From DATHKG01 sp035489435 (GTDB taxonomy: Bacteria; Bacteroidota; Bacteroidia; Chitinophagales; Chitinophagaceae), in NCBI GenBank assembly GCA_035489435.1, contig DATHKG010000094.1: DNA of 64,000 bases; one strand, given 5' to 3'. Position 1 is the first letter of the stretch, and each line of letters opens with the position of its first letter. Below are positions 22,848-33,063 of this stretch, in pieces. Under the pieces are notes generated by a model. That model searched no databases. It was given only the letters and a program-made list of their open reading frames with translations, and was not told where the DNA came from. A program made the position numbers and the translations under genes.

Positions 22848-25496
22848 ATGAGACACCTCCCGATCATTCCCTTCCTACTCTCTATATCTGAAATCTTCTT
22901 GTTACCGACCGCAAAAGGCCAGCACACCGGGACAACAGAGGCGAATAACATAATACAGCAACTCCGGTCCGGTATAGCTGATACTCCAAGAGTCCAAATG
23001 CTGCTAAGATTAAGTGCCTATTATGTTAATAGAACCCTTGACCCTGTCGCTGATATGGATAGTGCCCTGGTGCTCGCTAGTCAGGCTTTAAGCCTTGCTC
23101 ACCGGCTTAAGTTTGCCAGTGGGAAAGAAGATGCCGTTTTTTTGAAAGGCAGGATTTTTATAGGACAACAAAACACAGTTAAGCTGCAACAGATGCTTGC
23201 GGATGTGAGCAGTAAGAATAGTATAAAACTGTTGTTGGAATTAGGAAAAAGTATGCTTAGGACAACCTACTTGCAAAAGGGTAATAGGGATAGTTCAATA
23301 ATTTTATTTCAGAAAGCCGGGAGACTGTGCGATGGAATTGGTAACCAGGAATTGAAGGAAGAAAGCCAGTGTTTAATTGGCATTGTTTATCTCCTTAATG
23401 GTGATTGGTACGAGGGGAAGAATTATTTTACACATGTTATTGAAGCTCGTCAAAAAGCAGGAGATAGGGCCGGAGAACTTAACGCGCTGCTCAGAATGGC
23501 AACTACAGTCTTTTGTGATAACTGCGAAGAAAATATTATCGCCTTAAACCGCGCGTTGGAACTTTCCCGGCAAATTGGTGATCAGTCCCAGGAGGCGCTA
23601 ATCCGGTTGATTATTGGTTATAAACATTTAAATGACGGCAACGCCAGGCAGGCAGAAGAAGATGCTATAGCGGCGTTAAACATTCAAAACGCCATAGGCT
23701 ATCCGGCGATTTGCCATGCCTACAAAGCTTTGGCTGAACAAAGCGTTTATTACTCCCAGAGCGACTACGGATATTTGTCCAATGCCTATTATCTGCTGTC
23801 GGACTTAAGCCAGATCAAAGGAGATTTAAATCAAAAACTGTTTTACATCCTCAAAGTTGTTGACAATGTTGAGAGTAGTGGGATGCCCGGGGAATTTGAC
23901 TATACCTATTTCCGCCTTGGCAATGCCTACTGGGAGTTAGGCCTGTTTGACAAAAGCATGGAGTATCATAGGCAATCAGCGGCGATCAGTAATCAAAAAG
24001 GTGAGTTTATAGAGATAGGCATAGCCAGAAGAATGACCGTTGCATTAATCAAACAGGGAAAGATTAAAGAAGCATTGCTACTATTACAGGACTTTGTAAG
24101 CAAAAACCTATTGTGCAGTCTTGAAGATAAAATGTATATAGCTCAAAGCCTAGGATCCTGTTATAATGCGCTTAAACAATTTTCGAGAGCAGAGAAATAT
24201 TATCTTGAAAGTGTAGCATGGAGTAAAGAATCTCCGCTCACCTTCCAGTTTGTAGCCTGCCAGGGGATTAGCCAGTTTTATGTTACGAACGGTCAGTACT
24301 CAAAAGCGAAGCCATACCTGCAGCAGTTGCTAAATGCTTCCCGCCAGCAATTACTTCCAAATTATTTAATCGAAGTCTACCTGATGTGGTTTAAAGTGGA
24401 TTCTGCCAGCCAGAACTACAAGGAAGCTATCGGGCACTACCAGCGGTACAAAGCACTTCAGGATTCAGTTTATAACGAAACAAAAAGCAGGCAAATAGCG
24501 CAGTTGAGTATTCAATACGAAACAGCAAAAAAAGAACAGGATATAAAAATTAAAGGGAAGGACATCGAGCTCCTCAAAAAGCAAAATAGGTTGCAACAAA
24601 ATCAACGTAATGCGCTTATTATAGGAACTGGATTACTGGCGGCGATACTTGCACTCGGGTTTAATCGATACCGCCTGAAACAACGTGTAAACCGGCAACT
24701 AAAATCTCAGCAAAAGTCCCTGAATCTACAGCAGCAACAGATCAAACAAAAAAATGAATATCTATCTGAGGTTCTTACCGAGAAAGATCTTTTACTGCTT
24801 CAAAAAGATATTCTTCTGGAAGAGAAGGACCGGCTGTTGATCGAAAAGGAATTGCTGTTGAAGGAAATTCATCACCGCATCAAAAATAATTTGCAGGTGG
24901 TAATGAGTTTATTAAATTCGCAGGCCAGCTCAATTCAGAATAAGTCTGCCCTGGCTGCAATCCAGGAAAGTCAGCATCGGGTTCAGGCTATGGCCCTTAT
25001 CCACCAGAAACTTTATCAGAATCAAAGCTTGGCTCGTATCGATATGAGTTCCTACATTAATGAAGTAGCCGCTTACCTGCATGAGTCATACAGCCTTCCG
25101 CAACTTATCCGCCTGAATTTGTATGTCGAACCGATTCACCTGGATGTAACATTGGCAGTACCTTTAGGTCTTATCATCAATGAGGCGATTACAAATGCTT
25201 TCAAGTATGCCTTTCCGGATGAACGTCCAGGAACAATATCCCTGAAGTTAATTAGACAGACAGAGAACACATACCAGCTTATTATCGAGGATGATGGAGT
25301 AGGGCTGCATGAAGGTTTTGATCCTTCTGAAAGTCCTACGCTCGGTATGACGCTGATGCACGGATTCGGCAGCCAGTTAGGAGGTGAATTAACAATTACC
25401 AGTGTTTCGGGCGTATCCGTTAGTTTGATATTTGTTGAGCAGCAAAACAGTCCAATTCATACATCTGTGGGTATGAACTATACAGCAAGCAACTAA
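22848..25496 (+). CDS. TPR-containing HisKA_2-type sensor histidine kinase
   Basis: 882 residues from ATG 22848 (MRHLPIIPFLLSISEIFLLP), giving a signal peptide; a start at 22830 is possible. Several tetratricopeptide repeats occupy about 40-560 (for example FRLGNAYWELGLFDKSMEYH). One transmembrane helix follows (about 588-608, IIGTGLLAAILALGF), then a coiled coil and the HisKA_2 box LLKEIHHRIKNNLQVVMSLL with the phospho-accepting His near 673. A HATPase domain has NEAITNAFKYAF and IIEDDGVGLHEGF. The sensing part is periplasmic. The sigma-54 regulator downstream (157 bases away) is the likely partner. Confidence 0.9.
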   Translation: MRHLPIIPFLLSISEIFLLPTAKGQHTGTTEANNIIQQLRSGIADTPRVQMLLRLSAYYVNRTLDPVADMDSALVLASQALSLAHRLKFASGKEDAVFLKGRIFIGQQNTVKLQQMLADVSSKNSIKLLLELGKSMLRTTYLQKGNRDSSIILFQKAGRLCDGIGNQELKEESQCLIGIVYLLNGDWYEGKNYFTHVIEARQKAGDRAGELNALLRMATTVFCDNCEENIIALNRALELSRQIGDQSQEALIRLIIGYKHLNDGNARQAEEDAIAALNIQNAIGYPAICHAYKALAEQSVYYSQSDYGYLSNAYYLLSDLSQIKGDLNQKLFYILKVVDNVESSGMPGEFDYTYFRLGNAYWELGLFDKSMEYHRQSAAISNQKGEFIEIGIARRMTVALIKQGKIKEALLLLQDFVSKNLLCSLEDKMYIAQSLGSCYNALKQFSRAEKYYLESVAWSKESPLTFQFVACQGISQFYVTNGQYSKAKPYLQQLLNASRQQLLPNYLIEVYLMWFKVDSASQNYKEAIGHYQRYKALQDSVYNETKSRQIAQLSIQYETAKKEQDIKIKGKDIELLKKQNRLQQNQRNALIIGTGLLAAILALGFNRYRLKQRVNRQLKSQQKSLNLQQQQIKQKNEYLSEVLTEKDLLLLQKDILLEEKDRLLIEKELLLKEIHHRIKNNLQVVMSLLNSQASSIQNKSALAAIQESQHRVQAMALIHQKLYQNQSLARIDMSSYINEVAAYLHESYSLPQLIRLNLYVEPIHLDVTLAVPLGLIINEAITNAFKYAFPDERPGTISLKLIRQTENTYQLIIEDDGVGLHEGFDPSESPTLGMTLMHGFGSQLGGELTITSVSGVSVSLIFVEQQNSPIHTSVGMNYTASN

Positions 25497-25653
25497 CATC
25501 TTAATCAAGAGCGATCTCTGTAAGGTCAGAAAAAGCGGTGAATGGTCAGACAAAAGCTACTAAATTGCATCAATAATTATCACCCCGAATTACTGAAAAT
25601 TTTTCCGAATTACAATAAATAAGGGCATAACAATAATTCATACTTCTACTGGT

Positions 25654-27627
25654 ATGCTTAATAGAACCAATATTCAGCCGCCTGCTCAAAAATCAATCCT
25701 GATAGTGGAAGATGAATTTGCTGTGGCTAATGATTTGCGTTCCATCCTGCAAAAAGCTGGTTACAGGGTTAGCGGGATTGCTTTTAACGTAGTAAAAGCG
25801 CTTGAGTCTATCGAACAGGAACTCCCTGATTTAGTATTGCTTGATATCCATCTTAATGGCTCAGAAACAGGTATTGACCTCGCACGGAAACTGGGCGAAG
25901 TGAATATCCCCTTTGTATTTGTATCTGCCAACACCGACACAAGTTTGCTTGAGGATGTTAAAACCACGGAGCCTTATGGTTTTATTGTAAAGCCGTTTCG
26001 CGAGAGGGATGTACTGGTAGCATTAGAGATTGCTCATTACCGCCATGCTCACAGTGTTGAAGTTCGGATAAGTCATGAACAAGCGCTGCAAATTGCCATG
26101 ATCGCTGCCCTTTCCGAACCAGGAGACTGGGAGCAACGTTTGCTGAAGGTTACGCGGCTTCTCCAATCTCATATTCCATTCGACTACCTGGCAATAGGGA
26201 TTGAGAGAGAGCAAGCATTGGATACTTTTGGTTCCTGTAGCTTCTTTCGTGTAGCAAAAGAAGAATACCAGGTGATAAAGCCTGAGAACTTCTTACAAAT
26301 GACCGGTCTGACTTCGAAGAGGTACCAGGACATCAGGGAGCATGTAAGCATTGATGGGAAAGCAATTTATAACAATGATGAATTTAAAGCGGAGTGCCGG
26401 CGAAATCCTTTGAAAGGAATTATTGCCAGGACCTTTCACTTACAGTCACATCTTCTACTCCCATTCAGGATTGAAAAAAACGGAACTTTCTTTTTATCTT
26501 TTTACAGCCGGCAGGAGAATACCTATTTTTCCCGGCATCTGCATTTGCTGGAGCGCATTCAGCCATCACTAACGGTGACCATTGAGCGCCTTATGGCTTT
26601 TGATGAAATAGAGCGTCTTAGTGAACAGTTACGCCGGGAGAACAGTTACCTCCAGGAGGAGGTGCAAAAAGGAGCGAACTTTGAGGACATCAAAGGTAGT
26701 AACCCGGCATTATTGCAGGTCTTTACCAGCGTCAGCCAGGTGGCTCCGACTGATTATGCAGTCTTGATCCTGGGTGAGACAGGTACGGGCAAAGAACTTA
26801 TCGCGCGTGCAGTTCATAACCGTTCTAACCGACGCGAAAAACCTCTTATTAAAGTTAACTGCGCTTCACTGCCTGCACAGCTTATCGAAAGCGAGTTGTT
26901 CGGACACGAAAAAGGCAGCTTCACTGGTGCTACCGAAAAACGTATCGGTAAGTTTGAGCTTGCGGATAGAGGCACTATATTCCTGGATGAAATTGGAGAA
27001 TTGCCCCTGGAGCTCCAGCCGAAGTTGTTACGTGTATTGCAGGAAAAAGAAATCGAACGTATTGGAGGCAAAGGCGCTTTCTCCTGCGATGTGCGGATTA
27101 TTGCTGCCACAAACCGGAACCTGCAACTGGAGATAACCCAGGGGCGTTTTCGCACCGACCTGTTTTACCGGCTTAACGTGTTTCCAATTCGATTGCCTCC
27201 TCTAAGGGAAAGAAAGGATGACCTGCTTACCCTGGTGAATTACTTCTTGCAGAAGATTGTCAAAAAACTGGGTAAGAACTTGACGGGAATTTCGGAAGAG
27301 TCTCTGCACGAGATGCATAGATATCACTGGCCTGGAAATATAAGAGAACTGGAGCACGTACTTGAGCGCGCAGCAATAATGACCACCTCGCCCACGATTT
27401 CCATTGTGGAACCGCTATTAAACGACCTGGAAGTACCGCCCGCAGGTATTCTTCCACTATTGGCAGTAAAGCCATTTGAACAAGCGGAGCGGGAGAATAT
27501 TTTAGCAGCGCTTGAGCAGGCCCACTACCGAATACGTGGTCAGGGGGGCGCAGCAGAAATCCTCAATCTAAAACCTACTACACTGGAAGCTAAGATGGCG
27601 AGACTTGGTATTTCACGCAAGATGTAG
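25654..27627 (+). CDS. Sigma-54-dependent response regulator (REC-GAF-like-AAA+-Fis)
   Basis: 657 residues. The receiver domain at about 14-125 has the phosphorylation Asp in LVLLDIHLNG. A middle region (about 140-320) looks GAF-like. The AAA+ domain at about 345-570 has Walker A LGETGTGKEL, the sigma-54 contact loop as GSFTGA rather than GAFTGA, Walker B TIFLDEIGELP and the Arg-finger region FRTDLFYRLNVFPI. The C-terminal Fis-type HTH is GGAAEILNLKPTTLEAKM. It activates transcription by RNA polymerase with sigma-54. Probably phosphorylated by the kinase upstream. Confidence 0.93.
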   Translation: MLNRTNIQPPAQKSILIVEDEFAVANDLRSILQKAGYRVSGIAFNVVKALESIEQELPDLVLLDIHLNGSETGIDLARKLGEVNIPFVFVSANTDTSLLEDVKTTEPYGFIVKPFRERDVLVALEIAHYRHAHSVEVRISHEQALQIAMIAALSEPGDWEQRLLKVTRLLQSHIPFDYLAIGIEREQALDTFGSCSFFRVAKEEYQVIKPENFLQMTGLTSKRYQDIREHVSIDGKAIYNNDEFKAECRRNPLKGIIARTFHLQSHLLLPFRIEKNGTFFLSFYSRQENTYFSRHLHLLERIQPSLTVTIERLMAFDEIERLSEQLRRENSYLQEEVQKGANFEDIKGSNPALLQVFTSVSQVAPTDYAVLILGETGTGKELIARAVHNRSNRREKPLIKVNCASLPAQLIESELFGHEKGSFTGATEKRIGKFELADRGTIFLDEIGELPLELQPKLLRVLQEKEIERIGGKGAFSCDVRIIAATNRNLQLEITQGRFRTDLFYRLNVFPIRLPPLRERKDDLLTLVNYFLQKIVKKLGKNLTGISEESLHEMHRYHWPGNIRELEHVLERAAIMTTSPTISIVEPLLNDLEVPPAGILPLLAVKPFEQAERENILAALEQAHYRIRGQGGAAEILNLKPTTLEAKMARLGISRKM

Positions 27628-27635
27628 TTAGAAAA

Positions 27636-28229
27636 TTAATTCTGTTTCATTATTAAGTGCCTCAATTGCGCAAAATGAAAGGAGATTTCATTTTCATTTA
27701 CTTGCTTGGTGCCATAATCCCACTGTATCCATGGAGTGAAATTTTCAGGGATTTTACCTCCGGATAAATGGGTTGTAATTAACCAGTATTCATGTTGCGG
27801 TATGTCGTTCTTCAAAAGTTGATGAGCAATAATTATGTCTTTCCCGATCAGTTGAAGAAAATTTTTTATTCTGTTTTCAGTAAACTCTCCATAGTGCGTT
27901 ATTATTTTTAACGATAAGTGAATCGCAGTATTGCAGGCATTGCAGTGGCATGTTCGCTGGCTTTCGTAAAGCTCAAGCTGTTTGTGAAAAGACAGGAATA
28001 TTTTTTCAACCTGCTTGTAAGTAATATCTAAATCAGGCAATTCTCCCAGCTTATAAAAAAGTATTGCATCTCCTTCTACTTCTGATACATTTAAGTCCAT
28101 CTGGTTGGCATCAATAATGATTTCCAGCAATTCGCGAATAATGTGCTGGCTATGTTGGAGTTCAACACTATTCACAAATTTGGTAAACCCGCTGATGTCA
28201 GGAATAAAGATTAAACCGGTATTATTCAT
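27636..28229 (-). CDS. DUF2652 domain protein (cyclase-like fold)
   Basis: 197 residues from ATG 28229 (MNNTGLIFIPDISGFTKFV). The longer frame upstream reads back into the terminator and is rejected. The start resembles the first strand of class III adenylyl cyclases (LIFIPDISGFTKFV), with VSEVEGDAILFYKLG further on, as in DUF2652. A CHCNACNTA motif may bind metal. Catalytic function is unproven in the family. Its end is 8 bases from the convergent response regulator. Confidence 0.85.
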   Translation of the reverse strand: MNNTGLIFIPDISGFTKFVNSVELQHSQHIIRELLEIIIDANQMDLNVSEVEGDAILFYKLGELPDLDITYKQVEKIFLSFHKQLELYESQRTCHCNACNTAIHLSLKIITHYGEFTENRIKNFLQLIGKDIIIAHQLLKNDIPQHEYWLITTHLSGGKIPENFTPWIQWDYGTKQVNENEISFHFAQLRHLIMKQN

Positions 28230-28246
28230 TTGAAGAATTATTATCG

Positions 28247-28277
28247 AAAAAAATACGGCGTACATGGTGTACGCCGT
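28247..28277 (-). terminator. Terminator for the minus-strand epoxide hydrolase gene
   Basis: Read on the minus strand: ACGGCGTAC, loop, GTACGCCGT, then A and seven T. A 9-bp perfect stem located 17 bases after the stop of the gene ending at 28294. Confidence 0.85.
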
Positions 28278-28293
28278 TAACCACCATCTGGCA

Positions 28294-29577
28294 TCAGCGC
28301 AACGATTTGAATCCTTCGCGGATGTCTTCAACAAGTAATTCGGGTTGTTCCCAGGCAGCGAAGTGACCACCCTTATTGTGTTTCTTGTAATAGACCATAT
28401 TAGGATATGCTTTCTCAGCCCAGTTCCGGGGCGCCTGGTAGAGTTCGTCAGGAAAAGCGCTCACGACAACAGGGATTTTAACGCCTTGTGGATTAAAAAA
28501 TCCGTACTTATTTTCCCAGTATATCCGGTATCCCGAAACCGCAGTGTTCGTCAACCATGTAAGTGTGATGTTGTCAAGAACATCATCACGTGTAAGTCCT
28601 TCTGACTTTCCTTCAAAGACTCTCGAGATCATTGCCAGGCTGGGTTGATCGTGATCCAGGAATATCGTGGCGAGTCCAATCGGTGAATCCGCTGTTGCAA
28701 GCAGGCTCTGTGGACGCGTTCCCATGATGAAGGCGTAGGATACATGCTTGTATGAAAAGCTCAGTTGGTCATAAGCCTTCTTTTCCTCAGGGGTAAGGTC
28801 AGCTGGAGCAGCTAATCCGGCAAAGGCCGCCTTGTCGATATCAGGTGGAACTGCGACCGGAAAATTTGTGGCCATACCCAATAAGCTTTCGGGTGACTGT
28901 ACAGACATCACGTCTGTAATGAGCCCACCCCAATCGCCACCTTGTGCAAAAAACTTCTCGTATCCAAGACGTTTCATCAGTGTTACCCACGCATATGCAA
29001 TTTTGGATGGGCCCCAACCAGTAGTGCCCGGCTTTCCCGAAAACCCATAACCGGGTATAGATGGGATCACAACATCAAAAGCATCCTGGGCTTTTCCGCC
29101 ATAGGATAGGGGATCTGTGAGAGGACCTATAATCTTTAATTGTTCAATGGGCGAACCGGGCCATCCATGTGTAACTATGATTGGTAATGCATTCGCATGT
29201 TTTGAACGTACATGTATAAAATGAATATCCAGTCCATCTATTTCAGTAATAAACTGGGGCAGTGAATTGAGTTGTGCTTCTACTTTGCGCCAGTCATATT
29301 CCGTAGCCCAATAGTCTGCCAGTGCTTTCATGGTTGAGAGTGGGACGCCCTGCGATTGATCATTGACAGGCTCCTTTTCAGGCCACCTCGTAGCTAAGAT
29401 CCTGCGTTTGAGATCAACTAAATCGCTTTCGGGAAAATTGATCTTCCCGAAGGGACGAATTGCTTCATTGGATACCGTATCCACCGATAATCCGGTCCCG
29501 GCATTTGTTAATATCCCTTGTGAAGCAACAGCTCCCGCAACGTTTGTGTCGGCAGTATCACTTGTAGTTTTTTGCAT
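28294..29577 (-). CDS. Epoxide hydrolase-family alpha/beta hydrolase (copy 2)
   Basis: 427 residues from ATG 29577; another ATG 18 bases upstream is possible. A low-complexity N terminus (about 1-45) precedes the EHN domain (IRPFGKINFPESDLVDLKRR). Hydrolase motifs: oxyanion HGWPGS, nucleophile AQGGDWGG, His in KGGHFAAWEQP. Very similar to copy 1 in order and motifs. The extended N terminus has no clear cleavable signal. It carries its own terminator. Substrate unknown. Confidence 0.88.
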   Translation of the reverse strand: MQKTTSDTADTNVAGAVASQGILTNAGTGLSVDTVSNEAIRPFGKINFPESDLVDLKRRILATRWPEKEPVNDQSQGVPLSTMKALADYWATEYDWRKVEAQLNSLPQFITEIDGLDIHFIHVRSKHANALPIIVTHGWPGSPIEQLKIIGPLTDPLSYGGKAQDAFDVVIPSIPGYGFSGKPGTTGWGPSKIAYAWVTLMKRLGYEKFFAQGGDWGGLITDVMSVQSPESLLGMATNFPVAVPPDIDKAAFAGLAAPADLTPEEKKAYDQLSFSYKHVSYAFIMGTRPQSLLATADSPIGLATIFLDHDQPSLAMISRVFEGKSEGLTRDDVLDNITLTWLTNTAVSGYRIYWENKYGFFNPQGVKIPVVVSAFPDELYQAPRNWAEKAYPNMVYYKKHNKGGHFAAWEQPELLVEDIREGFKSLR

Positions 29578-29755
29578 ATTTTGTATTTTTTGCAATGAAA
29601 AATGAAAAATGTCTTCGTAAATCTATCTCCACTCTCCGCCAAAGTCAAAGGACTATTTTTCGAAGTGGACCGAATGGTTTTCCATCCGGACATTTTCATA
29701 AATGAAAGAAGTCACTCTAAAGAGGGAAGAGCAAATCTTGTAAATTCAAAATCCT

Positions 29756-29950
29756 TTAAAGCAAAAAGTAAAAACTAATTTTTGCAATCTTTGATGCATT
29801 TTCAGCAGCATCAATAATGATTTTTGCAATTGCTTCAGGCTGGGAAATGTAAACAGCATGGATTCCTTTCACCTTTGTTACCCTGGTATTCGATCTCTGG
29901 TACATTTTCTCCTGTATCTCAGGACGAATGCTTTTATCTTCTTTTGATTT
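29756..29950 (-). pseudogene. Alpha/beta hydrolase C-terminal fragment
   Basis: Minus-strand frame reading KMYQRSNTRVTKVKGIHAVY, then ISQPEAIAKIIIDAAENA and a stop. This is the last 60 residues of an alpha/beta hydrolase of the type with VKGSHVVYISQP, where the His normally in GSH is here GIH. No N-terminal part exists. It is joined head-on to the kinase fragment at about 29950. Confidence 0.65.
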
Positions 29951-30352
29951 CCCGGGTAAACGAACAATTGAAGGACATGATTGCTGAAAAAGAATGGTGG
30001 TTGAAGGAAGTTCATCACCGGGTAAAGAACAATTTTCATACGATCATCTGCCTACTCGAGTCCCAGGCAACGTATCTTGAAAAAGATGCCCTGCAGGCAA
30101 TTGAAAAGAGTCAGCATCGAATTTATGCCATGTCACTAATTCATCAGAAGCTTTATCAAAATGAAAACTTGCAGGTTATCGATATGTCTGAATCTGCGAC
30201 AGGCAATACCGGTTGCTCTGATTATAAATGAAAGTGTAACAAATTCTATTAAATATGCTTTCGGAAATGAAACCGATCCCAGGATTTGCATCTCTATGAA
30301 AGAAAAAGATGGCACAGTGTACCTGACATCTGTAAAGCTTACAGCTAACTAA
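29950..30352 (+). pseudogene. HisKA_2 histidine kinase fragment
   Basis: First frame: LKDMIAEKEWWLKEVHHRVK, then NNFHTIICLLESQATYLEKD and LIHQKLYQNENLQVIDMS, closely like the kinase at 22848. After an internal deletion and frameshift, the second frame gives ALIINESVTNSIKYAFGNET and stops. The sensor part and most of the ATPase domain are missing. Clearly non-functional. Confidence 0.75.
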
Positions 30353-30474
30353 AATGTTGTATACATATTGAGGTAAAAATCCTCACCATAATTTGCCCCT
30401 GTGTATTTGATGAATAATGGTATATCATCATGTCTCCGTGGGTACTGGAGCCAACAGGCTGAAATACTGTATAA

Positions 30475-30921
30475 ACTTCTGCCTGGTACGGTGTTTGTCC
30501 CGGGACGAAGTTTCCATCATTTGTCTCAGATTCGAATACATTTACTGAACAAAAATTCTTGGAGAAAATAACCTTGGTGAATTTTTTGTTTGCAGCTTGC
30601 AAACCTTGTTTGCTGGAATGCAATGCACTTAATCAACTAAACAAAAGATTAGACTCAACAAAATTCCAGCTGATTTCAATTACATATGAAACTCATGAGA
30701 CAATTCTAAGAATAAAAAATGAGCATGATATAAATTTTACAATGCTGTCAGTTTCCAAAAATGAGTTTCGAAAATTATTTCAAATTTCAGGTTGCCCTGT
30801 TAATGCTATTGAAGATAAGAGCGGCATCGTTCGATACTGGAAGTCAGGCGGCGAATTGTCTCAGGATCTTGCAAATGATTTTATTCATAAGGAAATCTAC
30901 CCGAGAATGTTGAAATTGTAG
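30475..30921 (+). pseudogene. TlpA-like thioredoxin domain, start lost
   Basis: The frame is open from 30475 and reads GTKFPSFVSDSNTFTEQKFL then LVNFLFAACKPCLLECNALN, with CKPC as the redox motif in place of the usual WCxxC context. Later ISGCPVNAIEDKSGIVRYWK fits the cis-Pro region of TlpA/AhpC-type proteins. There is no signal peptide and no ATG; a TTG at 30559 would begin inside the domain. Probably a truncated copy of a periplasmic thiol-disulfide protein. Confidence 0.6.
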
Positions 30922-31035
30922 TTTCTGAATATTAGACTCTCATAACTCAATTCACAGCCAGGTCAGTCGGTCTCACAATCACTATTAGCATATTTGAGCC
31001 ATAGGAATAGTTTTACCACCGTAAAACGAATCACA

Positions 31036-32072
31036 ATGAAAAAAAATTTGTTACTGGTATTTACGGTGACGTGTATCGTATTAACCACATGGCGGAGCGT
31101 TCAAAAACGATCATTACTTTCCAGCATCCAAACTGGCATTGTATTATAGAAAACCCTCACACGACTATCCAGATAATTCTATAGAATATGCTATGCTGGC
31201 GGGTAAAGCAAAGGACACTTCCTGGACTTCAACCGGTCATTTACTTATACTTCCGCAGCTCGAAAGCGGTAAACGTTACCAGCTGCTGGTGCGCTATCGG
31301 GAAAACCCTTCATTCATCAAAGTAAATACTTTCTATACCAGTCCTGCTCGGTATCAGACGGCAGGGTTCTACTGGATTCTTGCTTCTTCCCTTGCTTTAC
31401 TGGTGCTGACTTTTTTTCTTTTCAGATATAGCATAGGGCTGAGAACAGAAAAGAAAAAAGGAAGATCGTTGCAGACCAATCTTCAATCCATTCGTGCGCA
31501 ACTGAATCCGCATTTTATTTTCAATGCATTGTCGTCCATTCAAAGCCTCATCAACAATAAAGACATCGACGGAGCAAATCATTATCTCTCGGCATTCAGT
31601 GATCTGCTGCGTCAATCGTTTACGCAACAGCGATAAGGAAATGATACCGCTTCAGCAGGAACTGCAACTGCTGGAAACTTATCTTTCCCTGGAGCAATTA
31701 CGGTTTTCTTTTACCTACGCCCTCCATGTAGATGATAGCATAAACAGTTCGTCTTTAGAGATTCCTTCGTTGCTGCTTCAGCCAGTGATTGAAAACGCCA
31801 TCAAACATGCCGCCGGGCCCCTGGGAGAAGAAGGTAAGATCGGAATCACTTTAAGGTCAGTACATCATGATCTGCTCATCTCAGTAACAGATAATGGACC
31901 TGGCTTCGACACCAATACCATTAAGGGAGAAGGACACGGCATGAGGTTGACCACAGAAAGAATATTGTTACTTAACCAGCTAATAAATCCCCGGCATATT
32001 CATCTTGAGGTGAAGAGCACTAAAAGCGGAACTGACGTACATTTGAATTTTCGAAACTGGTTACAAGTATGA
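31036..32072 (+). pseudogene. LytS-type sensor histidine kinase, frameshifted
   Basis: Begins MKKNLLLVFTVTCIV (31036) but shifts frame near 31130. The main part has a Y_Y_Y-like ligand segment, one transmembrane helix (IGLRTEKKKG follows it) and the His_kinase box LNPHFIFNALSSIQSLINNK. A second shift near 31625 breaks it between DLLRQSF and NSDKEMIPL. The ATPase part continues with PVIENAIKHAAG and VTDNGPGFD. The normal protein would be inner-membrane and signal to the LytR-type regulator that overlaps its end by 4 bases. Confidence 0.8.
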
Positions 32073-32818
32073 TAAGCGCAGTGATTATAGATGATGAGAA
32101 GAATAATATCCGGAACCTTGAGCTAATGCTTAAACAGCATTGCCCGCAGATAACTGTTTCAGGTAAGGCAATGAGTGCTGATGAGGGCATTAAGCTGATT
32201 GGTAAAGAACAACCGGACATCGTATTCCTGGATATTCAGATGCCCGGTGAAAATGGTTTTGATATGTTGAAACAAATTCCTGATCGAAGCTTCGAACTTA
32301 TTTTTATAACCGCCTATGACCAATATGGCATTGAGGCAATTAAATTCTCGGCACTTGATTACCTGCTTAAACCGGTTAAAACAGTAGAACTGAAAACCGT
32401 AGTTCAAAAAGCAGGCTATCGTGCCAGCGAAAAAAAGCAGAACCGGAAACTCGAAAACCTGGTGGAATTAATGACCAACATCCAGGGAAAGGATTAGCAC
32501 CGCCTGGCTCTACCTTCCCTGAAAGAAACACGGTTTGTACCGACCGCGGAAATCATCCGGTTGGAATCCTCGAACAATTACACAACTTTTTTTATAAGCG
32601 GCGGAGAAAAAATACTGGTGTCTAAACCGATCTACGAATATGAAGAGTTATTAAATTCATATGGATTTATCCGCTGCCACCAGTCACATCTCGTAAACCG
32701 GCGTTATGTCAAAAGTCTGCTACGGCAGGATAACGGTTATCTTTTACTGGACGACGATACCCGCATACCAGTATCCCAAACAAAAAAAGACATTGTAAGA
32801 GCACAACTGGAAAGCTGA
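32069..32818 (+). pseudogene. LytR-type response regulator interrupted by an amber codon
   Basis: The receiver domain (32069-32497) has the phosphorylation Asp in IVFLDIQMPGENGFD and Lys in LLKPVK. A TAG stop follows NIQGKD, and the same frame continues without a shift: HRLALPSLKETRFVPTAEII and the LytTR domain ending VSQTKKDIVRAQLES. One point mutation splits the regulator into a receiver and a DNA-binding half. The kinase upstream is also broken, so the whole system looks dead. Confidence 0.85.
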
Positions 32819-32883
32819 ACAGGTTCCACCTCGCAAAAATGTTGTATATTAGGATTAACTAATTCTTTAATCAACTGGTCGCT

Positions 32884-33048
32884 ATGTCTAAATTATCAAC
32901 AACATCTGTTTCAGCAAATAACGACACAGATGACAAAAAACTTAGAAAAGGAGTGTTCTTCAGAAAATCAGGAGACACCAACCCGCGAAAAGGTCTGTGG
33001 GGTTTTGTTGAAGTCATCCTTGTATTTTTGGGTCTTATCTCAAAATGA
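32884..33048 (+). CDS. Small hypothetical protein
   Basis: 54 residues: a polar Lys/Asp-rich N-terminal half (SANNDTDDKKLRKGVFFRKS) and a hydrophobic C-terminal segment (GFVEVILVFLGLI). It may be a small tail-anchored membrane protein. It ends 15 bases before the next gene and could be co-transcribed with it. No homologue recognised. Confidence 0.4.
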   Translation: MSKLSTTSVSANNDTDDKKLRKGVFFRKSGDTNPRKGLWGFVEVILVFLGLISK

Positions 33049-33063
33049 TCCAACAAAATCTGT

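Noticed and set aside
32495..32497. Amber codon read as an amino acid (recoding)
   Set aside because: No other gene shows in-frame TAG read-through, and the partner kinase is broken as well, so decay is simpler.
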